A DNA stretch of 64,000 nucleotides from Rhodobacteraceae bacterium HTCC2083 (GTDB taxonomy: Bacteria; Pseudomonadota; Alphaproteobacteria; Rhodobacterales; Rhodobacteraceae), in assembly GCA_000156115.1 (NCBI GenBank), contig DS995276.1, forward strand, positions 3,442,620-3,506,619, read 5' to 3'. Below, in pieces: positions 38,296 to 47,097 of this stretch (position 1 is the first letter of the stretch; each line of letters opens with the position of its first letter). The notes under the pieces were generated by a model. The model did not search any database. It was not told the DNA's origin and saw only the letters and a program-made list of their open reading frames with translations. A program made the position numbers and the translations under genes.

Positions 38296-39690
38296 TTATG
38301 CGCCCTTTCGTGAAATGGCGTATAGTTTTTCAGCATCAAAGCCCTGCGTTGGTTTTAGATCCACCGTGTCTTTGCCCATCTGCACATCCAGTCCCGCACC
38401 TCGCGCAGCGCTTTTCAAGCGATCCACATCCGTATAGTCACCGCTGAGCTTTGCCGCATTTCGCGCGGCGCGCAGCCAACTTTCGACCTCCATAATCTGG
38501 GTATGGTCGTGCCCGCCCCCCCAGCTTGTCGCGACCCAATCGCCAAGCGCATCCGTCAGCAACCCAAGCAGATCCGCGGAGGCCTTAAGTCCCGCAAAAT
38601 CGCGCGCGCGAGACAAGGCGTGTAGGCGCTGAATCGCTTTATGCGTGTTCAAATCATCGGCGAGCGCGGCGACGACTTCTGGATCAGGCGTATCTGCCGC
38701 TACAATACCGTCAATCTGGGAATGCCAATGACGCAACGTTCGCTCCGCTTCGGCGCGTTTCTGTTCAGTCCAATCCATCGGCTTACGGTAGTGGGTTCCA
38801 AGCATGACGAGCCTGATCACCTCGCCCGGCACGCCTTGATCCAGCAAATCGCGCACTGTGAAGAAGTTGCCTAATGACTTGGACATCTTTTTGCCCTCAA
38901 CCTGCAACATCTCGTTATGCATCCAGATATTTGCGAAACCATGGCCTACGCATTTGCTTTGCGCGATTTCATTCTCATGATGTGGAAAGGTCAGATCATT
39001 GCCACCACCATGGATGTCGAAACTTTCGCCCAAAAGTTCATTCGCCATAGCAGAGCATTCTATGTGCCAGCCCGGACGTCCCTTGCCCCATGGGCTGTCC
39101 CAACCGGGTGTGTTCTCGTCCGAAGGCTTCCAAAGCACGAAGTCCATCGGATTGCGCTTATAAGGCGTGACTTCAACGCGTGAGCCTGCGATCATGTCTT
39201 CAATGCTGCGACCTGAAAACTTGCCATAATCCGCGTAGCTCTCAACCGCGAAGAGCACATGGCCTTCCGCCTCATAAGCAAAGCCTTTTTCGATTAGATC
39301 CGCCGACATTGCGACCATCTGCTCGATATATTCAGTTGCGCGCGGCATGTGATTAGGATGCATCGCACCAACCGCGTCCATATCATCCAAGTATAGCTTG
39401 ATTGTGCCATCGGTAATCTCGCGAATGCTTTTTCCCGTTTCAGCCGCACGCGCGTTGATCTTGTCATCCACATCCGTAAAGTTTCGCACGTAGGTGACAT
39501 GATCTTCGCCATAAACGTGGCGCAGTAAACGAAAGAGCGTATCAAAAATGATCACAGGCCGCGCATTACCAAGGTGGGCGCGATCATACACCGTTGGACC
39601 ACAGACATACATCGACACGTCATCAGATTTAATCGGTTCCAAAACCTCTTTCTGGCGGGTTTGGGTGTTGTGCAAAGTGATCTGTATCAT
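38296..39690 (-). CDS. cysS: Cysteinyl-tRNA synthetase
   Basis: 464 aa from the ATG at 39690; an upstream in-frame start at 39738 lacks family features. The HIGH-like stretch is [14 protein letters not shown] and the KMSKS loop is [10 protein letters not shown]. Zinc ligands are the Cys in [17 protein letters not shown] and [11 protein letters not shown]-terminal helical DALR-like domain is present. It charges tRNA-Cys and is the first gene of the cysS-cimA unit. Confidence 0.97.
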   Translation of the reverse strand: MIQITLHNTQTRQKEVLEPIKSDDVSMYVCGPTVYDRAHLGNARPVIIFDTLFRLLRHVYGEDHVTYVRNFTDVDDKINARAAETGKSIREITDGTIKLYLDDMDAVGAMHPNHMPRATEYIEQMVAMSADLIEKGFAYEAEGHVLFAVESYADYGKFSGRSIEDMIAGSRVEVTPYKRNPMDFVLWKPSDENTPGWDSPWGKGRPGWHIECSAMANELLGESFDIHGGGNDLTFPHHENEIAQSKCVGHGFANIWMHNEMLQVEGKKMSKSLGNFFTVRDLLDQGVPGEVIRLVMLGTHYRKPMDWTEQKRAEAERTLRHWHSQIDGIVAADTPDPEVVAALADDLNTHKAIQRLHALSRARDFAGLKASADLLGLLTDALGDWVATSWGGGHDHTQIMEVESWLRAARNAAKLSGDYTDVDRLKSAARGAGLDVQMGKDTVDLKPTQGFDAEKLYAISRKGA

Positions 39691-39925
39691 ATCGGACGTC
39701 CTTAAGTGCGCGCGCAAATGCTTTGGCGGACTTAGCAACTCAGATCAGTGAAAGAAATGTGAAACCGGCCCGCCTAACGAAGTTAGTGGGGAATACAGCA
39801 GATAAATGTGATGACCTGTGTCTGTTTCATGACCCTTCATTAGCGGGAGAAATCAGTTCCGTCCAGAGTGTTGACGAATCCTACGCGCCTTGGCCAAGTG
39901 AACTTTCGCATCACAGGAAGTCGCT

Positions 39926-41101
39926 ATGCCCGCTTTATCCCCCACATTGACCGAAATTACTGGCGGTGGTTCTGACGGCTGGGAAGTCTTCATGCGCGCA
40001 CGCGAAATGATCGCGGCGGGCACGCCTGTGACGGAATTGACGATTGGCGAGCATGATATTCGCACCGATCCGATCATTTTAGACGCAATGCACGTCTCTG
40101 CGTGCGGCGGGCATACGGGCTATGCGATGGTTCCTGGAATCGCAGCGCTGCGCCGCGAGGTGGCGCAGCGCGTGCAAGAGCGTACAGGTGTTCCAACGGG
40201 TCCAGAAAACGTGATGATCACACCGGGCGGGCAATCGGCCCTCTTCGCATCGCATCTTGCCACCTGCCCCAAAGGCAAAAAAGCTCTGTTCATTGATCCT
40301 TATTACGCCACCTACCCCGGTACTTTGCGTGCGGTTGGCGCAATTGCGACACCGATCGAAGCCGATGCAAAAGGCGGCTTTCAACCCCGCGCCGCCGATA
40401 TTGAGGTACAGGCCGAGGGCGCTACAAGTCTGCTGATCAACTCCCCCAACAACCCGACGGGCGTCGTCTATACCCGCAACACGCTCGACGGCATTGCAGA
40501 GGTATGCAAACGTCGTGATCTTTGGCTGATCTCTGATGAGGTTTATGACACGCAAATTTGGGAGGGCGTGCATATCTCACCGCGCGCCTTGCCGGATATG
40601 GCGGAGCGCACGCTTGTTATCGGCTCCATGTCGAAAAGCCATGCGATGACGGGCAGCCGTGTTGGTTGGATCGTAGGGCCGCGCACAGCGATTGAACATC
40701 TGATTAACCTAGCGACCCACACGACCTACGGTGTTGCAGGCTTTGTGCAGGACGCCGCCCTTTTCGCGTTGGAGCAAGGGCCAGCCCTAGAGGCAGAGAT
40801 CGCAGCGCCGTTTAAGCGCCGCCGTGCGTTGACAGTTAATATCCTTGCTGAGCAGAACGTGGTTAAAATGATCTCTGCAGACGGCGCGATGTATGTAATG
40901 CTTGATATTCGCGCGACGGGTCTTTCGGGAGAAGCGTTTGCCAACCGTTTGCTCGATGAACACCATATCGCTGTGATGCCCGGTGAAAGTTTTGGGCGTG
41001 CTGCGGCCGGGCACTTGCGCGTGGCGATGACGATTGAGGACACGGCCTACGCCGCCGCCTTGCGCGCGCTGTGCGCCTTTGCGGCAGCGCTTTGTGAATA
41101 G
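39926..41101 (+). CDS. Pyridoxal-phosphate aminotransferase, class I/II
   Basis: 391 aa. PLP contacts include LINSPNNPTGVVYTR and WLISDEVYDTQIW; the Schiff-base Lys is in IGSMSKSHAMTGSRVGW, near residue 237. The C-terminal stretch VMPGESFGRAAAGHLRVAM is typical. It resembles arginine:pyruvate transaminase-type and aspartate-type enzymes, but the substrate cannot be set by eye. The upstream 235 bases to the divergent cysS contain no recognisable gene. Its 3' side is followed by an AT-rich inverted repeat. Confidence 0.88.
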   Translation: MPALSPTLTEITGGGSDGWEVFMRAREMIAAGTPVTELTIGEHDIRTDPIILDAMHVSACGGHTGYAMVPGIAALRREVAQRVQERTGVPTGPENVMITPGGQSALFASHLATCPKGKKALFIDPYYATYPGTLRAVGAIATPIEADAKGGFQPRAADIEVQAEGATSLLINSPNNPTGVVYTRNTLDGIAEVCKRRDLWLISDEVYDTQIWEGVHISPRALPDMAERTLVIGSMSKSHAMTGSRVGWIVGPRTAIEHLINLATHTTYGVAGFVQDAALFALEQGPALEAEIAAPFKRRRALTVNILAEQNVVKMISADGAMYVMLDIRATGLSGEAFANRLLDEHHIAVMPGESFGRAAAGHLRVAMTIEDTAYAAALRALCAFAAALCE

Positions 41102-41117
41102 AACAAACTGCGTTAAA

Positions 41118-41137
41118 CTTTTTTCATAAGAAAAAAG
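41118..41137. repeat. AT-rich inverted repeat
   Basis: CTTTTTTC, loop ATAA, GAAAAAAG, between the aminotransferase stop and the TPM gene. It could act as a weak terminator or promoter upstream element; no stronger claim is possible. Confidence 0.35.
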
Positions 41138-41148
41138 CGAGTTTTAGC

Positions 41149-41973
41149 ATGACACGTATTTTGATGATCCTCGCGCTGGTTTTCAGCGCCGTCAGCGCAT
41201 TCGCGCAATCCTACCCTGAGTATAATTCAACCACCGTGAACGACTACGCGGAACTTTTAGATGACGCATCAGAGGCGCGCGTCGTTGCGCAATTGGAAGC
41301 ATTAAAGAAAGACACGGGCATTGAAATGACCGTTCTCACCCTGTCGCGCCAAGATATGTTCGCCCCCGACATCACTCTTGAGAAATTCGCGACGGACCTT
41401 TTCAACGAGTGAGGCATTGGCGACAAGACCAGCAATGACGGTGTTCTGGTTCTTATTATGAAAACCGACCGCGCCATGCGGATTGAACTTGGTGGCAGCT
41501 ACGGACGGGATTGGGATCGTGCGGCGGCGCGCGTGATTGATCGCTCTTTCCTGCCTGCGTTCAAGGAAGATCGCTATCAAGACGGGATCAAGGCTGGGGT
41601 CACGGACACAATCAATACAATCGTCACGCCGTTTATTGCGGGGGAAGAGCCGCCAACTGGCGCGCCGAATAACTGGGTTTGGGCGATTGTCATGGCTGTC
41701 GTTGGTGGGTTTGGTGCACTTATCTTTAAAGATAAGTTCGTAAAGCTGAAGAAATGTCCTGAGTGCGGCACACGCCATCTGGATCGTACGCGGCACGTGA
41801 AGAACAAAGCAACCAAGATGAACACAGGGGACGGCGATGTGATCACCACCTGTTCGAATTGTTCCTACCGAAATGTGGTGCCGTATACGATCAGCCGGAT
41901 TAGTTCGTCCTCGTCCAAATCCAGCTTTGGCGGTGGGTCATCCCGTGGCGGTGGCGCAAGCGGGAAATGGTGA
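41149..41973 (+). pseudogene. TPM-domain (YgcG-like) exported protein gene with an in-frame stop
   Basis: 275 codons in one frame, interrupted only by TGA at codon 88 (41410-41412). A signal peptide (LMILALVFSAVSAFA) precedes a TPM domain (NDYAELLDDASEARVVAQLEAL, LSRQDMFAPD). The stop follows FATDLFNE and precedes GIGDKTSNDGVL; the family has a Trp here (NxWGIG), so TGG became TGA by one base. The rest is intact: a membrane helix (WVWAIVMAVVGGFGALIF), a zinc ribbon CPECG...CSNCS and a Ser/Gly-rich tail. Either the strain lost the gene recently or the base is an error. Confidence 0.85.
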
Positions 41974-41979
41974 AAAGGT

Positions 41980-42006
41980 CTGAAAGCGACCACTCGTCGT
42001 TTTCAG
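41980..42006. terminator. Hairpin after the TPM gene
   Basis: CTGAAAGCGAC, loop CACTC, GTCGTTTTCAG: an 11-bp stem with one G-U pair. No T-tract follows, so it may be a rho-dependent or weak terminator, or part of the mttB-like leader. Confidence 0.5.
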
Positions 42007-42065
42007 CTTAGAACCGTCAATAAATAAAGTTTCCACTCTTAGCAGCAGCGTCGGGAGGACGGCTT

Positions 42066-42149
42066 TTGAGAGATCGGATTTGGAAGCTCACGCTGACACG
42101 CGTGACGATTGGGGCGCGACGGGGACGTGCTGCGCGGGGCCGTCCGTAA
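42066..42149 (+). CDS. Possible leader peptide upstream of the MttB-like gene
   Basis: A 27-codon frame begins with TTG at 42066, seven bases after GGGAGG, and ends TAA at 42149, 43 bases before the MttB-like start. The sequence is Arg-rich (RDRIWKLTLTRV, then ARRGRAARGRP). The DNA also folds into several hairpins (TCACGC/GCGTGA, GACGG/CCGTC). The good ribosome binding site and structure suggest a regulatory leader, but coding is unproven and no homolog is known to me. Confidence 0.25.
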   Translation: MRDRIWKLTLTRVTIGARRGRAARGRP

Positions 42150-42192
42150 AGGGTTTTCGCCCTGCCCTAGATCCAATCGAAAGCTAATCAAA

Positions 42193-43734
42193 ATGAATGA
42201 CCAAACTCCGTCCCGTCGTGCTGGTGGCCGCAACGCACGGCGCGAAGCTCGCTCTGCCAAACTCGCCGATCACCTGCGCCCCATCCGGCCCGGAATGGAG
42301 GGCGGTCGGTACAAACCGCTGAGCGATGCCGATGTCGAGAAAATCCATCAAGCCGCGCTGACGGCGTTGGAAACCATTGGACTTGCAGATGCTCCAGAGT
42401 CCGGCGTGCAAATCCTGACGGACGCAGGCGCGATTTTGGGCGACGACGGACGCATTCGCTTTCCTCGCACTTTGGTCGATGATGCATTAGCAAAAGCCAA
42501 CCGCGATGTTGTGTTGTTCAGTCGAGATGGAAAGACGGATCTCGATCTCTCCGGCCAGCGCGTACACTATGGAACTGCAGGTGCGGCGGTGCATATGGTT
42601 GATGTTGAGGGCAATGAATACCGCGAAAGCACTGTGCAGGACCTGCATGATGCGGCGCGCATTTGTGATGTACTCGACAATATCAGCTTTGTGCAGCGCC
42701 CAATGGTGTGTCGTGATATAACCGACAACTTGGAAATGGATCTCAACACGATCTACGTCTGCACGAGTGGCACTAACAAGCATATCGGCACATCCTTCAC
42801 AGAGCCCGGATACGTCAAACACGCACTTGAGATGCTGCACACGATTGCGGGTGGAGAAGACAAGTGGCGCGAACGGCCTTTTATGTCAAACACCAACTGC
42901 TTCGTTGTTCCGCCGATGAAATTCGCAACAGAAGCGTGCGAAGTGATGGAAGCCTGCATCGCGGGCGGCATGCCTGTTTTATTGCTCTCTGCGGGCATGG
43001 CCGGGGCAACCGCACCCTCCACAATCGCGGGCGCAATAACGCAAGCCACTGCGGAATGCCTCGCGGGGCTGGTCTATGTGAACGCCATTGCACCGGGTCA
43101 TCCAGCGATTTTTGGAACTTGGCCGTTTGGGTTGGATCTGCGCACAGGGGCCATGTCAGTAGGATCGGGCGAGCAAGCTTTGCTATCGTCAGGTTGCGCG
43201 CAGATGCACGCATTCTACGGACTACCGGGTGGTGCTGCGGGCGGAGCGTCGGATTCCAAAATGCCTGACATGCAAGCTGGTTGGGAGCAAATGTGTTCTA
43301 ACGTGATGGCCGGTCTGTCAGGATTGAACATGGTGTATGAAGCGGCTGGGATGCATTCATCCTTGCTTGGATTTTGTCATGAGAGCTTGATCCTATCTAA
43401 TGATCTCATCGGTCAAGCCATGCGCTGTGTACGCGGGATTGAAGTAAACGATGAGACCCTCGCGCTGGATCAGATTGCGTCGGTCTGCATGGGCGGACCG
43501 GGGCACTATCTAGGGACTGAGCAAACTTTGGGCCGCATGGAAATCGATCATGTTTATCCAGCATTCGGTGATCGCACCTCCCCTAAGGAATGGTCGGAGC
43601 TCGGCAAACCTGTATTGGTAGAGAAAGCCAAAGCGCGCAAAGAGGAAATATTGGAAACTCGATCCACCGCGAGATTCGATGTGGCTTTGGACCGTGAGCT
43701 TCGCAGCCGTTTCAAAATACATTTGCCGTCCTAA
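42193..43734 (+). CDS. MttB-family (trimethylamine/betaine-type) methyltransferase, non-pyrrolysine
   Basis: 513 aa from the ATG at 42193 (MNDQTPSRRAGGRNARRE); the upstream in-frame extension from 42109 does not look like the family. Features of the MttB superfamily are GMEGGRYKPLSDADVEKIH, FPRTLVDDALAKA, LLSAGMAGATAPSTIAGAI and the C-terminal GRMEIDHVYPAFGDRTSPKEW. The reading frame has no internal TAG, so it belongs to the non-pyrrolysine branch, where glycine betaine or related N-methyl compounds are known substrates. It would pass a methyl group to a corrinoid protein, which is not encoded next to it. A structured leader precedes it. A RACo-type activator lies 14 kb away at 58111. Confidence 0.85.
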   Translation: MNDQTPSRRAGGRNARREARSAKLADHLRPIRPGMEGGRYKPLSDADVEKIHQAALTALETIGLADAPESGVQILTDAGAILGDDGRIRFPRTLVDDALAKANRDVVLFSRDGKTDLDLSGQRVHYGTAGAAVHMVDVEGNEYRESTVQDLHDAARICDVLDNISFVQRPMVCRDITDNLEMDLNTIYVCTSGTNKHIGTSFTEPGYVKHALEMLHTIAGGEDKWRERPFMSNTNCFVVPPMKFATEACEVMEACIAGGMPVLLLSAGMAGATAPSTIAGAITQATAECLAGLVYVNAIAPGHPAIFGTWPFGLDLRTGAMSVGSGEQALLSSGCAQMHAFYGLPGGAAGGASDSKMPDMQAGWEQMCSNVMAGLSGLNMVYEAAGMHSSLLGFCHESLILSNDLIGQAMRCVRGIEVNDETLALDQIASVCMGGPGHYLGTEQTLGRMEIDHVYPAFGDRTSPKEWSELGKPVLVEKAKARKEEILETRSTARFDVALDRELRSRFKIHLPS

Positions 43735-43858
43735 AAAGTGAGTTTATTGGCAAGATGAAGCCAGGCGTCGCGCGCATTTAAGGGTGCGGCGCTATTTCAC
43801 TGGCCTTTTGAGTGCTCTGCCTATAACGGGGGCGCAACTCAGTTAAAGGCAGACCCAA

Positions 43859-45679
43859 ATGGACCTTCGCAACATTGCGATTATCGCACACGTTGACCAC
43901 GGCAAGACGACGCTGGTGGACGAACTTCTTAAGCAATCCGGCGCGTTTCGCGAAAACCAAGCTGTGGCCGAGCGCGCTATGGACAATGACGCAATCGAGC
44001 GCGAGCGCGGCATCACCATTTTTGCCAAACCTACGTCTGTGGAATGGAAAGGAACACGCATTAACATCGTGGATACGCCCGGCCACGCGGATTTTGGCGG
44101 TGAAGTTGAGCGTATTCTGTCGATGGTTGACGGTGTTGTTTTGCTGGTGGACGCGGCTGAAGGCCCTATGCCTCAGACGAAGTTTGTGACCTCAAAAGCG
44201 CTGGCACTTGGTTTGCGCCCGATCGTGTGCCTGAACAAAGTCGACAAACAGGATGCAGAGCCGGACCGCGCATTAGATGAGTGTTTCGATCTGTTCGCGT
44301 CTTTAGATGCAAACGATGATCAGCTTGATTTCCCGCATATGTATGCCTCTGGCCGTAATGGTTGGGCCGACAATGAGTTGGACGGTCCCCGCAAGGATTT
44401 GTCCGCTTTGTTCGATTTGATCGTGAACCATGTGCCAAAGCCACGTCAGATCGCGCGGCAGGGTGAAGATTTCTCCATGTTGGCGACAACACTTGGTTCT
44501 GACGCTTTTGTTGGCCGTCTACTGACAGGACGAGTTGAGAGCGGCAAATTGAAAGTTGGCGCGACAGTTCAAGCGCTAAGCCGCATTGGTCAAAAAATCG
44601 AACAGTTCCGCGTCACTCGGATCCAAGCCTTCCGTGGCCTCGCAGAGCAAGATATCGACGAAGCAATGGCTGGCGATATCGTTTCTATCGCAGGCATGTC
44701 CAAAGCGACAGTTGCAGACACAATTTGTGCCTTGGCTGTGGATACCGCCCTGCCCGCACAGCCCATCGATCCACCCACAATTACTGTGACCTTCGGCATC
44801 AACGACAGCCCGCTTGCGGGTCGCGATGGTAAGAAAGTCCAATCGCGCGTTATTCGTGATCGTTTGATGAAAGAAGCGGAATCCAACGTAGCGATCAAAA
44901 TCGGTGAAACACCCGGTGGCGAAGCGTTCGAGGTGTCCGGTCGTGGCGAACTCCAGATGGGCGTTTTGATCGAAAACATGCGCCGCGAAGGGTTCGAATT
45001 ATCGATCTCGCGTCCGCAAGTGATCATGAAAGAAGGCGAAAACGGCGAGCGCGTTGAGCCTATCGAAGAAGCCACAATTGACGTGGATGACGAGTACTCA
45101 GGCGCAGTCATCGAGAAACTGACGGGTTCGCGCAAAGGCGAGCTGGTCGAAATGCGTCCCGCTGGTGCTGGCAAAACCCGCATCATCGCGCATGTTCCTT
45201 CGCGCGGCTTGATCGGCTATCATGGAGAATTCCTGACAGACACCCGCGGTACAGGCGTTTTGAACCGTGTTTTCCATGGTTGGGCACCTCATAAAGGGTC
45301 GATCCCTGGCCGTCGTGCAGGTGTTCTAATCTCAATGGAAAAAGGACAATCTGTTGCCTTTGCTCTTTGGAATCTGGAAGATCGCGGCAAGATGTTCATT
45401 GGTGCTCAGGCAGACGTCTACACGGGCATGATCATCGGCGAGCACAGCCGCGAGAACGATCTTGAGGTGAACCCGCTGAAAGGTAAGAAACTGACAAACG
45501 TGCGGGCCTCTGGTACGGATGAGGCGGTGCGTTTGACGACACCGATCACGCTTAGCCTTGAAGAGGCGATTGCGTATATCAATGACGATGAGTTGGTAGA
45601 GGTCACGCCAAACGCGGTGCGTCTACGCAAGCGTTACCTTGATCCGCATGAACGCAAGCGCCAGTCGCGTAGCGCCTAG
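43859..45679 (+). CDS. typA: Ribosome-associated GTPase TypA/BipA
   Basis: 606 aa. GTPase motifs: [16 protein letters not shown] (G1), [11 protein letters not shown] (G2), [14 protein letters not shown] (G3) and [11 protein letters not shown] (G4). EF-G-like domains and the BipA-specific C-terminal region ([20 protein letters not shown]; ending in the [12 protein letters not shown]-like [17 protein letters not shown]) follow. It aids 50S assembly and cold or stress adaptation. AAAGGCAG precedes the start. A strong terminator follows at 45709. Confidence 0.97.
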   Translation: MDLRNIAIIAHVDHGKTTLVDELLKQSGAFRENQAVAERAMDNDAIERERGITIFAKPTSVEWKGTRINIVDTPGHADFGGEVERILSMVDGVVLLVDAAEGPMPQTKFVTSKALALGLRPIVCLNKVDKQDAEPDRALDECFDLFASLDANDDQLDFPHMYASGRNGWADNELDGPRKDLSALFDLIVNHVPKPRQIARQGEDFSMLATTLGSDAFVGRLLTGRVESGKLKVGATVQALSRIGQKIEQFRVTRIQAFRGLAEQDIDEAMAGDIVSIAGMSKATVADTICALAVDTALPAQPIDPPTITVTFGINDSPLAGRDGKKVQSRVIRDRLMKEAESNVAIKIGETPGGEAFEVSGRGELQMGVLIENMRREGFELSISRPQVIMKEGENGERVEPIEEATIDVDDEYSGAVIEKLTGSRKGELVEMRPAGAGKTRIIAHVPSRGLIGYHGEFLTDTRGTGVLNRVFHGWAPHKGSIPGRRAGVLISMEKGQSVAFALWNLEDRGKMFIGAQADVYTGMIIGEHSRENDLEVNPLKGKKLTNVRASGTDEAVRLTTPITLSLEEAIAYINDDELVEVTPNAVRLRKRYLDPHERKRQSRSA

Positions 45680-45708
45680 GTCTATAAAATACTGATCTAG
45701 AACAAAAT

Positions 45709-45741
45709 AAGCGTGATGGGTAAAACCATTGCGCTTTTTTA
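45709..45741 (+). terminator. Terminator after typA
   Basis: AAGCGTGATGG, loop GTAAAA, CCATTGCGCTT then TTTT. Nine of eleven stem positions pair. Confidence 0.75.
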
Positions 45742-45792
45742 TTGGTGAGAAAATGCGCATCTCTTATCACGACTGCGCAATCTCAATTTCAC

Positions 45793-46052
45793 TCAGTGAT
45801 GTCCCTTAACCTGAACCATAACGTTGTGGGACGCTTTCTTAAGTGTCGCTACCTGGCGGTAAACAGCTGGGTAAGAAACCAGCTCGATGCGACCATAGAG
45901 GTGCTCGTACTGCTTCTTGCTCTTTTTTACGTGCACTTTTTCTGCGGAGTACTTCGCAGGTACAAGCTGCTTGTCATAGCAAGCAACTGTATTTCCTTCC
46001 CAGGCCATTGCTGATGCTGCGAATGCGATTGCTGCTACAACAGCGGAAATTA
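45793..46052 (-). pseudogene. Small exported protein gene disrupted at its 5' end by an IS
   Basis: The minus frame reads LISAVVAAIAFAASAMAWEG (a signal-peptide core and cleavage site) followed by a 65-residue mature part (CYDKQLVPAKYSAEK, QYEHLYGRIELVSYPAVYRQVATL, ending QVKGHH). The charged start of the signal peptide is absent: the frame runs straight into the IS end at 46053 and hits a stop there at 46066-46068. The only ATG left (46008) removes the signal peptide. The mature pattern resembles small secreted proteins seen in Rhodobacterales; the function is unknown. No intact start for it is seen beyond the far end of the IS. Confidence 0.7.
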
Positions 46053-46671
46053 GGCTCAGGACCCATTAAATTTCCTGATGCCACTTTGGCTGTATGTTTC
46101 AGCTCCCTAAATACTGGGGGGATAATATGAACAACTTTTATTGGCTGAACGAAGACCAGATGGAGCGGCTCCAGCCGTATTTTCCAAAGAGCCAAGGTAG
46201 AGCACGCGTAGATGATCGGTGCGTTTCGAGGGGCATTATTTTCATTAATCGCAATGGGTTACGTTGGAGTGACGCGCCGCCCGAGTATGGGGCACCAAAA
46301 ACATTGTACAATCGCTGGAAACGCTGGAGTGATATGGGCGTGTTCGCTCGGGTCATGGAAGGGCTCGCAGCCCAAGCTCCTGACAACAAGACGATTTCGA
46401 TCGACGCGACCTATCTCAAAGCGCACCGCACGGCCTCCAGCCTAGGGTTGAAAAAGGGGATAACACCTTGCATCCCAGGACGGACATCTCGAAGCAAGGC
46501 CATCAAGTACGACAAACGGCGATACAAGAAACGCAATCGGATTGAGAACATATTTGGCCGTTTGCAAGATTGGCGACGTATCGCCACCCGTTACGACAGG
46601 TGTCCAAAAGTGTTCTGTTCAGCAATCACTCTCGCAGCTACCGTCATATTATCGTTATGAGTCCCGTGCCC
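46053..46671 (+). mobile_element. Internally deleted IS5-family (IS427-type) element
   Basis: Terminal inverted repeats GGCTCAGGACCCAT (left) and GGGCACGGGACTCAT (right, reverse complement) match at 9 of the last 12 positions. Between them lies a transposase of IS5 family lacking its central part. Total length is about 620 bases, some 230 short of a full element. No convincing target duplication is seen. The left end interrupts the small exported protein gene. The outer right side carries GAGTCCC...GGGACTC (46659-46680), an inverted repeat spanning the boundary. Confidence 0.8.
46127..46660 (+). pseudogene. IS5-family transposase with an in-frame internal deletion
   Basis: 177 aa from the ATG at 46127 (MNNFYWLNEDQMERLQPYFP). 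The start, FINRNGLRWSDAPPEYG and IDATYLKAHRTASS (first catalytic Asp) match IS427-type transposases. The chain then jumps from LGLKKG to ITPCIPGR, omitting about 75 residues that normally include the second Asp (in a DRGYD motif). The last part, KYDKRRYKKRNRIENIFGRLQDWRR, keeps the Glu. One catalytic residue is missing, so the enzyme should be inactive, though the frame is open. Confidence 0.85.
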
Positions 46672-46806
46672 AAGGGACTCGTAAAGATATTCACATCAAC
46701 GACTGTCACATTGAAGGGCGTTCACATCATGCACAGTCTCAAAAACACGAAATACTGGCAAAGAGCTGCCGGTGCTTTTACTAGCAAAGCACATTCTAGC
46801 CAAAAG

Positions 46807-47097
46807 TTAAGCTTCCTCGACGATGACCAGATCGCGCTCGGATGCGCCGCGCGCAAAATTCAGCGCCGCTTGATACGCATCGGAGTGATAACAATCATGC
46901 GCCGCCTGTAGGGACGGGAAGCGCGCAACCACATTGCGGGCGCGATCACGCCCCTCCAGTTGCTCATACTTGCCAGCGCGCGCGAGGAACACGCCGCCAT
47001 GGTCCGCAATCGCCCCCGTCGCGCGGCTTGCGTATTCGCTATAGGCCGCATCATCAGTGACATGAACATTCGCTATCCAAAGTGCAGTTGGCATCAC
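46807..47097 (-). CDS. DUF1330 family protein
   Basis: 96 aa. The DUF1330 pattern is complete: ALWIANVHVTDDAAYSEYASRA, HGGVFLARAGKYEQLEGRD, RNVVARFPSLQAAHDCYHSDAYQAAL and a GASERDLVIVE end. These are small dimeric alpha/beta-barrel-like proteins of uncertain function. It starts right after the alaS stop, so the two are cotranscribed. The 136 bases after it, up to the IS, contain no gene. Confidence 0.93.
   Translation of the reverse strand: MMPTALWIANVHVTDDAAYSEYASRATGAIADHGGVFLARAGKYEQLEGRDRARNVVARFPSLQAAHDCYHSDAYQAALNFARGASERDLVIVEEA

Noticed and set aside
41410-41412. Selenocysteine codon in the TPM gene
   Set aside because: The residue at this place in the family is Trp, and no SECIS-like hairpin directly follows; TGG to TGA is simpler.
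42193-43734. Possible pyrrolysine-dependent MttB
   Set aside because: The frame contains no in-frame TAG and the family-like residues run through; it fits the non-pyrrolysine branch.
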